Below, piece by piece: positions 24,492 to 32,654 of a DNA stretch of 64,000 bases (within the stretch, counting starts at the first letter, position 1; each line of letters opens with the position of its first letter). The position numbers and the translations under genes were made by a program. The notes under the pieces were generated by a model. That model saw nothing but the letters and a program-made list of their open reading frames with translations. It made no database searches and was not told where the DNA came from. Source of the DNA: Shinella sp. H4-D48 (GTDB lineage Bacteria; Pseudomonadota; Alphaproteobacteria; Rhizobiales; Rhizobiaceae); assembly GCF_022637395.1 (NCBI RefSeq), contig NZ_CP093338.1, forward strand, positions 124,001 through 188,000, given 5' to 3'.

Positions 24492-25822
24492 CGCGCTGCC
24501 TCATCGATCACAGCATAGGCCTCGACCGGCAGATGAACCGGCCGGCCGGCGGCCCTGATCTGCGCCACCGCAATAGCCGCACTTGCCGCATACCCCATGC
24601 GAACCAGAACGCAGGCAGCAACCACCGCACTGCGCTGGAAACCCAGCGCGCAGCAGATGAGGACGGGGCCGTGACGGCGGGCCTCCTCCACGGAAAGCGT
24701 GGCTTCACGGATGCGGCCGGCAGACAACGACAGGAGATCGAGGGACGGGAATGCGCGCCAGGCAAGCCCCGGCACCACGAGACCCGGCAGCTCTGCCGTC
24801 ATGTCGATCACCGTCGCGATCGTCGAAAGCGTCTTTCGTTCGGGAAACCGCCCGAGCAGCACACCATCACCGATTTTCACCGTCGCCGGAAGCCGGCGCG
24901 TCCACCAGAGCATGTTGAGCCACGCGCCGAACCGGTAAGGCATGAGCAGCCAGCGGCTCGCCAGGCTGACACGGCCGTCGGTAGCCTTCTGGAAAACCGC
25001 CTCGCCCGCCCCCGCATAACCGAGAGCCACGATGGCAAGCGCCAGCGCCGGCCAGAGCAACAACAGCCCGGCGCCGTAACTGTGCGTCGTGAGGATCGCC
25101 AGAATGAGCAGGATCGCCGCTGCGGCTGCGTAGAAGGTGGCAAGCCGCCGTGGCTTTGCCTCCGCCGTCCATCGGACGCCGGAAAGCGGCGACTTTCCTC
25201 TCGAAGGAAAAAGCCAGAGCGCAAAAAGCCCGAGAAGTGCGCCGGCTGGAATGTCCAAAACATGATGCTGCCATGTCGTCAGCACGGAGATTCCGATTAG
25301 AGCGCTCCAGAGATGCCAGATCATTCTGACTGCGCCGGCAAAGCGACCGCGCCAGTGATCCCAGATGATCACCAGAAGTGCAATATGCAGCGACGGCGCC
25401 TGGTTGAACGGCTTATCGAAACCACCGAGCACATCGAACATGAAACCCGGCAGCCCCTCTGTCGGCGGTCGCACAAAGATGGCCTGGAGGGGAAACGCGA
25501 CGAAACAGGCGATGGCTACAACCTGTGCCGTCAGATAGCGCCGCGCCAGCCGGCCGACTGCGTCCGGCGTGGCATTGACGAAGAGCGAGAGGGCATAGAA
25601 GACATTGATCGACCAGTAGGGCACGATCGTCCAGGCGAGGAAAGGGATGTGACGTTCCCAGCCGAAGGCGATGTTCGGCACACCGGATCGCAGCGAGGCC
25701 AGCCAGTTCGCCGTGCCGTAGGTCAGGTAGAAGAATGGCGCCAGGAAAAGCAGCCACAGTGCCGCCGCGCGCAACACTGCGCGGCGCTGGCTCCCGGGCA
25801 TGGATGCGACCCCCTCCCCCAT
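24488..25822 (-). CDS. Fused PAP2 phosphatase / dual-specificity phosphatase membrane protein (YnbD-like)
   Basis: 444 residues. The N-terminal half is a multi-spanning PAP2 (inositolphosphotransferase-type) domain with VRPPTEGLPGF, APSLH and WQHHVLDIPAG. Two or three more membrane segments follow. The C-terminal 120 residues are a cysteine phosphatase with C391-ALGFQ-R397, the C-x5-R active-site loop. E. coli YnbD has the same build. It may dephosphorylate a lipid phosphate on one face and a second substrate on the other; both activities are predicted from motifs only. Confidence 0.82.
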   Translation of the reverse strand: MGEGVASMPGSQRRAVLRAAALWLLFLAPFFYLTYGTANWLASLRSGVPNIAFGWERHIPFLAWTIVPYWSINVFYALSLFVNATPDAVGRLARRYLTAQVVAIACFVAFPLQAIFVRPPTEGLPGFMFDVLGGFDKPFNQAPSLHIALLVIIWDHWRGRFAGAVRMIWHLWSALIGISVLTTWQHHVLDIPAGALLGLFALWLFPSRGKSPLSGVRWTAEAKPRRLATFYAAAAAILLILAILTTHSYGAGLLLLWPALALAIVALGYAGAGEAVFQKATDGRVSLASRWLLMPYRFGAWLNMLWWTRRLPATVKIGDGVLLGRFPERKTLSTIATVIDMTAELPGLVVPGLAWRAFPSLDLLSLSAGRIREATLSVEEARRHGPVLICCALGFQRSAVVAACVLVRMGYAASAAIAVAQIRAAGRPVHLPVEAYAVIDEAAR

Positions 25823-25829
25823 TATGGCC

Positions 25830-27566
25830 TCAGACGCGTTCGGCCAGTGAGACGGTGAAGATGCCCCACTTATCGATGCGCTGCTCGATCTTGCGGAAGC
25901 CCGCCGCGGCCACGAGTTGGTCCATCTCCTGCTGCGTGCGACGGCGCATGATCCAGGCTTCGCCGCCGCGATGGGAGGTCAGCGCCCGTGCGATCATCTC
26001 GAGCTGCGGATGCCAGGGTTGGCCGGTATAGACGAGCAGCGATCCCGGCTCGAGCGCTCGGCCCAAGCCGGCAAGCGAGGCCTCGACCATGGCATTGTCC
26101 GGGAAGAGTTCGTAGAGGCCGGAAACGATGGCAAGCGTCGGCTTCGGCTCGATGGACGCAAGGCCTTGCGTATCGAAGGCATCCGCCCGATGGAATGCCG
26201 CGCTGTCTCCAAGGCCCCGCGCCGCGATCAGCGCCGTGCCTTTTTCTACGTTGATCGGCGAATAATCCTGCAAGCGGATGCTTTCCGGCTTCACCTCGGA
26301 TGCGGCGACGGCGTCGAGCAAATACCGTCCATGGCCAGCGGCGATGTCGAGAACGCGCGCCGGCTTTCCTTCGGCATCGAGGCGTTTGAGCGCCTTGCCG
26401 ATCAACTCCTCCAGATGCACCTTTCTCTGGCGGATACCGCGCCAGCCGATGGCATCGAGGAACTGCCGGTCGATCAGCCGTCCGCCGGGGCCAAGCCCGC
26501 GCGCCTCGTCCTCGTAGACGTAATCGAGCGTGGAACCGGAATCGAAGCCCGTGCGGCTTCCGGTGGCAAGCCCCTTGGAGAACAAGCCGCCAAGGCGGAT
26601 CGAGGCGCGTGTGAGCGCCCAGTAAAGGCCGCGCGGCGAAAGCAGCGGCAGGGGCGTCGCCAGCCGGTCGGCTTCGTCACGGGTGTAGCCGGACAGGTGG
26701 GCGCTCCGCACATCGGCCACGGCGGGTGGTTCGGCAAAGCGGGCGAGGAGGAAGGTGCGCACCTTCTCCAGCGCCTTGGCCCGATCCCGCTCGCCCAATG
26801 TGTCATGATAGAAACCGGGCAGCACGTGGCGTTGCTTGATCGTCGCACCAAGGTTTTCGAAGAAGCGATGCTGCGGCGCGTGGCGCACGACGAAGTCGCT
26901 GCCCGAGATCAGGATTTGCGTCGGCACCGTAATGGCGCGGGCATCCGCCACCACACGGTCGGCAGCCTCATAAAGCTCCAGCAGGATGTTGGACGCGATA
27001 GGGCGCGTGATCAACGGGTCGGCCTCGAACGAGGCGATGCGCGCGCGGTCATGGGTCAGGAAGCGCGCCTTGACGTAGGAATTGACAAAGAAGGTACCCT
27101 TCAGCTTCTGCCAGAGCGCAATGCCCTCCTTCGCGAAGGGAACGTAGAGCTTGACGTCGAAGGCCGGCGCGGCCAGCACGAGCGCACGGATATCAGGCGC
27201 ATAGTCATGCACCCAGGTCGCAGCCAGCACGGCCCCGACGCTCTGGGCGACGACGGCGATATCGCCGATTGCAAAACCGCCGGTCTCCATAATGTGCCGG
27301 ACGAAGCAATCGAGGTCGCGCACCGAATGGGCAAACGACGGCGAAAAGCCGCGTTCGCCGGGCGAGCGGCCGTGGCCGCGTGCATCCCAGGCGTAAAAGG
27401 CGAAATCGTCCAGGCCCAGTTCATCGACAACATGCGCCACCCGGCCACCATGTTCGTGGCCGCGGTGCAGAAGCACGATGGCTCCCTTCGGCGTGCCGGA
27501 GCGGGCCGGCCAGTAACGGTAGAAAAGCTCGACCCCGTCGTGGCTGGTAAACGTCGATTCGATCAT
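25830..27566 (-). CDS. Fused alpha/beta-hydrolase and methyltransferase (YnbC-like)
   Basis: 578 residues from the ATG at 27566 (GAGGACAGG ribosome site; an upstream in-frame ATG at 27593 is less likely). Residues 1 to about 290 are a monoacylglycerol-lipase-like hydrolase (WDARGHGRSPGERG, nucleophile loop AQSVGA, GFYHDTLGE for the His). The second half is a SAM-dependent methyltransferase (VLDIAAGHGRYLLD). E. coli YnbC has the same length and fusion. The nucleophile elbow has Ala in place of the first Gly of G-x-S-x-G. Start of the leftward lipid operon. Confidence 0.82.
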   Translation of the reverse strand: MIESTFTSHDGVELFYRYWPARSGTPKGAIVLLHRGHEHGGRVAHVVDELGLDDFAFYAWDARGHGRSPGERGFSPSFAHSVRDLDCFVRHIMETGGFAIGDIAVVAQSVGAVLAATWVHDYAPDIRALVLAAPAFDVKLYVPFAKEGIALWQKLKGTFFVNSYVKARFLTHDRARIASFEADPLITRPIASNILLELYEAADRVVADARAITVPTQILISGSDFVVRHAPQHRFFENLGATIKQRHVLPGFYHDTLGERDRAKALEKVRTFLLARFAEPPAVADVRSAHLSGYTRDEADRLATPLPLLSPRGLYWALTRASIRLGGLFSKGLATGSRTGFDSGSTLDYVYEDEARGLGPGGRLIDRQFLDAIGWRGIRQRKVHLEELIGKALKRLDAEGKPARVLDIAAGHGRYLLDAVAASEVKPESIRLQDYSPINVEKGTALIAARGLGDSAAFHRADAFDTQGLASIEPKPTLAIVSGLYELFPDNAMVEASLAGLGRALEPGSLLVYTGQPWHPQLEMIARALTSHRGGEAWIMRRRTQQEMDQLVAAAGFRKIEQRIDKWGIFTVSLAERV

Positions 27567-27685
27567 GCCTGTCCTCGTTTCGCGTATGAACACACATCCT
27601 ATACGGATGAGACCGCCTGTTTGCAGTTGATTTCATACCGCCGCACCTGCATTTGTTGAATCGAGCGAAGCGGATTCAAGCCCTT

Positions 27686-28282
27686 ATGTCGATCTATAAA
27701 CTGAAATCGTCCTTCCAGAACCTGCTGCGGCCACTGGTCGGGCGCCTCGCCGAACGGGGCGTCACCGCCAATCAGGTCACGCTTTTCGCGGCCATCGTCT
27801 CGGTCGGAATCGGTGCACTTCTCTTGGCCAATCCCCAACCCGCGCTCTTCGCGCTGGTGCCGCTCTGGATGTTCCTACGCATGGCGCTGAACGCCGTTGA
27901 CGGCATGCTGGCGCGCGAGCACGACCAGAAGAGCGCGCTCGGCGGCTATCTCAACGAGATCACCGACGTCGTTTCCGACGCCGCGCTTTACCTGCCCTTT
28001 GCGCTGGTCGCACCCTTCTCGCTGCCGTGGCTGACGGCCATCGTGTTCCTGGCGACGCTCACGGAATTCACCGGCGTTCTGGGCGTCGCGCACGGCAAGG
28101 GCCGCAGCTACGAGGGACCGATGGGCAAGAGCGACAGGGCGCTGCTTTTCGGCGCGCTCGGCGCGCTTGTGGCCGGTTTCGGCACCCTGCCGGACTGGAC
28201 ATGGCATATCCAGCCCATGGCCTGCGTCCTGCTCGTCTGGACGGTCGTCAACCGCGTGCGGGCCGGCCTCGCCCCGTCCTAG
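27686..28282 (+). CDS. CDP-alcohol phosphatidyltransferase-family protein (YnbA-like)
   Basis: 198 residues from the ATG at 27686, matching the length of E. coli YnbA; a TTG 33 bases upstream is the alternative. Five or six membrane segments. The CDP-alcohol phosphotransferase motif reads N-AVDGMLAR, eight residues, G-YLNEITDVVSD: the first Asp of D-x2-D-G-x2-A-R is Asn, the other acidic positions are kept. It would join CDP-diacylglycerol to an alcohol. It is divergent from the rest of the lipid operon and ends in a CTAG shared with the rarA stop. Confidence 0.83.
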   Translation: MSIYKLKSSFQNLLRPLVGRLAERGVTANQVTLFAAIVSVGIGALLLANPQPALFALVPLWMFLRMALNAVDGMLAREHDQKSALGGYLNEITDVVSDAALYLPFALVAPFSLPWLTAIVFLATLTEFTGVLGVAHGKGRSYEGPMGKSDRALLFGALGALVAGFGTLPDWTWHIQPMACVLLVWTVVNRVRAGLAPS

Positions 28283-29595
28283 CGCTTCGCGCCGAACCGG
28301 CCGGGCGTCGGTCGCCCTGTGACCTGCTCCCAGTGTTCGTCCGCACGCCGCTCGAAGGTCGCGGCATCGCGCGCATCGCTTTGGTAGAACGCGCCGCGGG
28401 GCACGTCCGGTGCATAGACCTGCTCGCTCCAGCCGCGCCCGTCATCATGCGGGAAGGCGTAACCGACATGGCCGAGTGCTGCCGCGCCCTTGTAATGCGT
28501 ATCGCGCAGATGCATCGGCACCGCCGATGGCGCTTCGTTCGCCACATGCGCAAGCGCAAGCGAGATACCCCGACAGGCGGAGTTGGATTTCGGTGCCCGC
28601 GCGACATGAAGGGCGGCATGGGCCAGCACGATCTGCGCCTCGGGATAACCGATCTTTTCCACGGCATGCAGGGCCGCGACCGCGGTCTGCAACGCGGTGT
28701 TGTCCGCAAGCCCGACATCCTCGGAGGCATGGATCATGATGCGCCGGGCGATGTAACGGGGATCTTCGCCGCCGTGGATGAGCCGCGCCAGCCAGTAGAG
28801 CGTCGCGTCGGGATCCGAGCCGCGCATCGATTTCACGAAGGCCGAGACCACATCGTAATGGGCATCGCCCGATCGATCGTGATTGACCGGCGCGGCCGCA
28901 TAGGCTTCCTCCACCATCGCTTCGGTGATGACGACGGGCTGGCCGTGTACATGGCCGACAGCGAGGCTTTCGAGCACCGTCAGCGCGCGGCGCGCATCAC
29001 CACCGGACCGGCCGGCAATGCGACGCAGTTGTTCGGGCGGGAGATCGACAGCGACGCCGTTTGCGGCGAGGTGTTGCAGGCCACGCCGCACGACCTCCTC
29101 CATTTCCTCGATCGCCAGAGGCTCCAGCTTGAGAATGGTGGAACGGGAGATGAGAGCGGGTGTCAGCGTATGATAAGGATTGCCCGTCGTCGCACCGATG
29201 AAGTCCGCGACGCCCTCCTCACACAGCGCAAGCAGATGATCCTGTTGCGTGGCGCTGAAGCGATGCACCTCATCCGCGAAAAGCAAGGTCGGGCGCATAC
29301 GCGCCTCGTCGGCGATCTTGCGGATATCGGCGACATTGTTGTGCGCGGCATGCAGCGGGCGGAAGTTCTTGCCAAGCATGTTGCCGATGGCGCGTCCGAT
29401 GGATGTCTTGCCGAGGCCCGGCGGTCCGTAGAGGATGATGCTGCCGAGCCGTCCGGCCGCAATGCGCCGGCGCAGCATGGTACCCTCGCCTATCACCTTC
29501 TGCTGACCAATGACGTCATCCAGCGTCGACGGACGCATTTCCGCGGCCAGCGGCATGGAGCCCGTGCGCGGCGCCGCGTCGAAAAGATCGGACAT
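28279..29595 (-). CDS. rarA: Replication-associated recombination protein A (RarA/MgsA AAA ATPase)
   Basis: 438 residues. Walker A GPPGLGKTS at residues 57-65, Walker B LLFADEVHRFS, sensor-1 IGATTGNP, then the conserved C-terminal MgsA helical domain (AADNTALQTAVAALHAVEKIGYPEA region). RarA acts at stalled replication forks and interacts with SSB. The stop codon sits in a CTAG that also supplies the stop of the convergent lipid gene. Confidence 0.94.
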   Translation of the reverse strand: MSDLFDAAPRTGSMPLAAEMRPSTLDDVIGQQKVIGEGTMLRRRIAAGRLGSIILYGPPGLGKTSIGRAIGNMLGKNFRPLHAAHNNVADIRKIADEARMRPTLLFADEVHRFSATQQDHLLALCEEGVADFIGATTGNPYHTLTPALISRSTILKLEPLAIEEMEEVVRRGLQHLAANGVAVDLPPEQLRRIAGRSGGDARRALTVLESLAVGHVHGQPVVITEAMVEEAYAAAPVNHDRSGDAHYDVVSAFVKSMRGSDPDATLYWLARLIHGGEDPRYIARRIMIHASEDVGLADNTALQTAVAALHAVEKIGYPEAQIVLAHAALHVARAPKSNSACRGISLALAHVANEAPSAVPMHLRDTHYKGAAALGHVGYAFPHDDGRGWSEQVYAPDVPRGAFYQSDARDAATFERRADEHWEQVTGRPTPGRFGAKR

Positions 29596-29618
29596 GGGAC
29601 CTCCCGTCGAAAACCAGT

Positions 29619-29651
29619 GCAGGCGGCGGGCGTGACGGAAAACCCGCCTGC
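29619..29651 (-). terminator. Hairpin downstream of the flavin reductase gene
   Basis: GCAGGCGG (29619-29626) pairs with CCGCCTGC (29644-29651) around a 17-base loop. It is GC-rich without a clear T run, so termination is only plausible. Confidence 0.35.
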
Positions 29652-29747
29652 CCGGCCGATGACTGTCGTCTATCGAGCGCGGCAGGCGGGGTCAAAGGCA
29701 TTATTCGGCTTTCCGGCCGGCGGGCGACGTGTTTCCGGCGTCCGTCG

Positions 29748-30287
29748 TCAAGCGACCGCGTGGTAGCGTCCATCCTGATATAGTAGCGAACGGCCCGTGC
29801 CGAGGCGGATAGCCAGCACGGTGCCGATGACGATAACGTGGCTGTGCCGCTCGATGGCCTCTTCGACGACACAGTCAATCGCCGCAACGGCATCGACCAG
29901 CAGCGGTGCGCCGCTGACGGCCGTTGTCCACTCGGCGCCGCGATAACGGGCCGGCCCGCGCAGGCCGCCGCGGCCGGCGAACTGGTTGGCGATCTCCTCA
30001 TGGGCCGCCCCGACGATGTTAATCCCGAAATGACCGTAGCGCTCGACCACGGGCCATGTGGAGGACGAACGGTTGAGAGAGACCAGCATTCGCGCGGGCT
30101 CGACGGACAGGGCGGTCGCGGAGGTCACGGTGGCTCCTGTGCGCGTTTCCCCCTCGCCCGCCGTGATGATGCTCACGCCGCCGCCAAGCGTGCGCAGGGC
30201 CGCCTTCAGGCTGTCCGCATCCGTTGGCTGGTTGAGCAATGCCGTGTTTTCGGCGTTGAAAAGAATGTTTTCGACATGCGCGTTCAT
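29748..30287 (-). CDS. Flavin reductase-domain protein (FMN, HpaC-like)
   Basis: 179 residues from the ATG at 30287 (GGAGCGGG upstream); a 36-residue upstream extension is rejected. Flavin-reductase fold: GGGVSIITAG, TGATVTSATALSVEPARMLVSL (split across two conserved strands) and the C-terminal HVIVIGTVLAI. It makes reduced FMN with NAD(P)H for two-component monooxygenases. An ATAGAAAAT sequence 98 bases before the start resembles the sites in front of the sulfur genes, so it may serve the FMN-dependent SsuD and NtaA-like monooxygenases nearby. Confidence 0.87.
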   Translation of the reverse strand: MNAHVENILFNAENTALLNQPTDADSLKAALRTLGGGVSIITAGEGETRTGATVTSATALSVEPARMLVSLNRSSSTWPVVERYGHFGINIVGAAHEEIANQFAGRGGLRGPARYRGAEWTTAVSGAPLLVDAVAAIDCVVEEAIERHSHVIVIGTVLAIRLGTGRSLLYQDGRYHAVA

Positions 30288-30516
30288 CGTTCCCGCTCCG
30301 GCAGAGACTTCGAATGATGAAAGGCATAGCAAACCCGGCAGGGCATCAGCAGGCACGTCTTTCTTAATTTGACTATTTTTATAGAAAATATGCACTCTGT
30401 GCGTCTGCCTCTATGCGCCCTGTTTTGTGTCAGGCAACACGATTGCGGGTGGCGCCCATCGAAAATTCCGTCTTTCATGCTACGTTGGGGAAGCGCCCGA
30501 CATGCCGGAGCCAACT

Positions 30517-31131
30517 ATGAGTTTACAGAACCGCGTCACACCCTTTGGCGAGATCGTCGCCATTGCGCAACGAGGCCTTTTCACGGGCAATCGCGGCATC
30601 ATCCACGACCCCGCTACCCGTACTTTGTTGAAGAGGCGCTGGACGAGCAAGGCCTGGATCATCTGCGACTGCGATTTCAAGAACGTCCGCCGCGACGTGA
30701 TGAGCACGCGCAGCTGGACGGAGCTTTTCTTCCTGGACGAGGCCATTGCGCTTGCCGCGGGGCATCGGCCCTGCTTCTTCTGCCGCCGGCCACAGGCCGA
30801 ACAGTTCCGCGCCTGCTATCCGGCAGAACAACCCTCGGCCCGGGAAATCGATGCTCAACTCCATGCCGAACGTCTGGAAAACGGGCAGAAGCGCCGGCAT
30901 CCCATGGAGGGTCCGCCGTCCGCCCTGCCGGACGGTTCCGTTGTCGCGGCCGGCACGGACGCCTACACAATGCGCCGCGGTCACGCCCATCGCTGGACCG
31001 TTGAAGGGTATGCGCCTCCGCGAGGCCTCGATCATGCCGACGGCCTGCTGACACCGCCCTCGACGGTCATGGCGCTGCGTGCTGGTTACCGTCCAGTCTT
31101 CCACCCGTCCATCGACACCGCGCTCCCGTAA
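30517..31131 (+). CDS. Conserved hypothetical protein
   Basis: 204 residues from the ATG at 30517 (GGAG six bases upstream); ATG 30502 and GTG 30427 are in-frame alternatives. The central part reads WTSKAWIICDCDFKNVRR, then HRPCFFCRRPQAEQF, and the C-terminal part contains HRWTVEGY. The Cys/His-rich middle could bind metal. There are no membrane segments or signal. I recognise it as a type seen in other rhizobia but know no function. It ends eight bases from the convergent flavoprotein gene. Confidence 0.72.
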   Translation: MSLQNRVTPFGEIVAIAQRGLFTGNRGIIHDPATRTLLKRRWTSKAWIICDCDFKNVRRDVMSTRSWTELFFLDEAIALAAGHRPCFFCRRPQAEQFRACYPAEQPSAREIDAQLHAERLENGQKRRHPMEGPPSALPDGSVVAAGTDAYTMRRGHAHRWTVEGYAPPRGLDHADGLLTPPSTVMALRAGYRPVFHPSIDTALP

Positions 31132-31139
31132 GAGGGCTG

Positions 31140-32513
31140 TCATTCGGCCCGAACGACATCGACGCCGATGAGTTGACGCTCGGCGAGAGCCGACGCCGCC
31201 GCATAGGCCTGCGTCACGATCTGCGGCACGAGGTCGATATCCGGCAGACTGCCAAGGCCCAGCGGCCCCATGGCGAAAAGACCTTCGAAACGATCCTCGC
31301 CATTCACCACGCGGCCGCTGGCATCGACAAAGACGCCGAGGTCGAGTTCGTCCCGCTGCGCGACGCCGGTGGAGAACAACGCCCTGAACAGCGACGAATC
31401 CAGATCCGCCGACCGAATGCGACAATCGATCGTCACGTCGGCGGCAAGAACCTGTAGGCCTCCGGCCGTCGACAGGAGCACCCCGTTTGTCGCGATGCGC
31501 TCGACCTTGCCCTTTCGGACGGTAATCGCGCCGCTGGCGATCGCCTCACGCAGACGTGCATACTGGGCGGGCGGCAGACGGTTTCGATGGCTGTCATAGA
31601 TCGGCTTGACGTGCCGCTTGAAGCGTCGGCGCTCCTCCGGCGTCAATCCTCGCCAGAGATCGCATGCCCGTTGACGGAAATCATTCATGATCCCCTGCCA
31701 GCCAGATCCGTCCACGGCCGCGCGGTTGGCCGCTTCGCGCAGCGAGCGGAAAGCCCCGCGCAACGTGTTTGGGAAAGGCTTGTCCGACACCACAGTGCCG
31801 ACAGCAGCGGCGGTATGCGGTTGGGGCAGGAAACCGGACGCGGAAATGAGCGTCACATGCGCCGCGCCGCCGGACGCCAGCAGGCGAAGCGCGCGATCGA
31901 CCGCATGGACCCCGCCGCCGATGACAATCGCCTCTGTGGCTGTGCCCTGCGCAGCCGTGTCCTCGCGCCCGTCGCGCAGGCCATAACCTGTCGCCAGGAA
32001 CACCGCATCGAAGCGCGCGCGCTCCCCGCCGGAGACGACATTCAATCCGCCTTGCGCGTGCCGCTCGACGGCAGTCACGCTCTCCGCGCTGATCTGCATG
32101 ATGACGTCGGTGCGACCGTGCAGCGCCTCGGCGAAGCGCTGATAGACATACGCACTGAAAATTTCACCGGGAACGAACGCATGGTCGACCGCGCCATCGG
32201 CGCTTGTCTGACCACCCTCATCCCAGCGACCGTCCGTTTCCAGCCAGGCTCGAAAATCATCGCGCAGGATCGGATCGATGGAGAGATCCCGTACCCGGCT
32301 GTTCAGCAGCGGCGAGGCCGTATGGGCGATGCCTTCGCCGCCATCGATCCTTGGATAGGGATCGTGCAGTACGAGGTGGAACGGCCTGTCGAACGTCTTC
32401 AGCAAGGCAATCGCCGTCATCATGCCGGTAAAGCCGCGACCGACCACGGCGATGCGGGCAAGGGCTCCGGTCTCTCGCGATTGCTGGGCGAAATGGCTTG
32501 GAACAAGCGTCAT
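31140..32513 (-). CDS. FAD/NAD(P)-binding oxidoreductase of the sulfur region (first paralogue)
   Basis: 457 residues. The N-terminal dinucleotide fold IAVVGRGFTGMMTAIAL and conserved PRIDGGEGIAHT, NSRVRDLSI match the FAD-NAD(P)-binding family (PF13454) seen in organosulfur clusters. A paralogue is encoded at 34741-36201. Role probably in oxidising or reducing a sulfur-containing metabolite; not known. ATAGAATTT lies 97 bases upstream of the start, a core shared with other sulfur promoters here. Confidence 0.78.
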   Translation of the reverse strand: MTLVPSHFAQQSRETGALARIAVVGRGFTGMMTAIALLKTFDRPFHLVLHDPYPRIDGGEGIAHTASPLLNSRVRDLSIDPILRDDFRAWLETDGRWDEGGQTSADGAVDHAFVPGEIFSAYVYQRFAEALHGRTDVIMQISAESVTAVERHAQGGLNVVSGGERARFDAVFLATGYGLRDGREDTAAQGTATEAIVIGGGVHAVDRALRLLASGGAAHVTLISASGFLPQPHTAAAVGTVVSDKPFPNTLRGAFRSLREAANRAAVDGSGWQGIMNDFRQRACDLWRGLTPEERRRFKRHVKPIYDSHRNRLPPAQYARLREAIASGAITVRKGKVERIATNGVLLSTAGGLQVLAADVTIDCRIRSADLDSSLFRALFSTGVAQRDELDLGVFVDASGRVVNGEDRFEGLFAMGPLGLGSLPDIDLVPQIVTQAYAAASALAERQLIGVDVVRAE

Positions 32514-32605
32514 CTGTCGGCTCCTCTCCTGTGTTGCATCAGGCGGTATTCCAGGGCTCGCCCCACGCGGGACGAGCGGTGACTCTGCATTTCCCTACTA
32601 AAACA

Positions 32606-32614
32606 ATAGAATTT
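32606..32614. promoter_or_regulatory. Sulfur-regulon candidate site (ATAGAATTT)
   Basis: ATAGAATTT in an AT-rich stretch, about 97 bases before the start of the FAD/NAD(P) oxidoreductase. The same core occurs in front of the other sulfur units of the window. Confidence 0.5.
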
Positions 32615-32654
32615 AGATGAGATTGCAAGCCCCTTTTTCGCGGTCTCGCAATCC

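Noticed and set aside
25917-27659. 580-residue rightward frame across the lipid island
   Set aside because: Antisense shadow of the hydrolase/methyltransferase fusion, rich in Arg/Gly/His with no domain.
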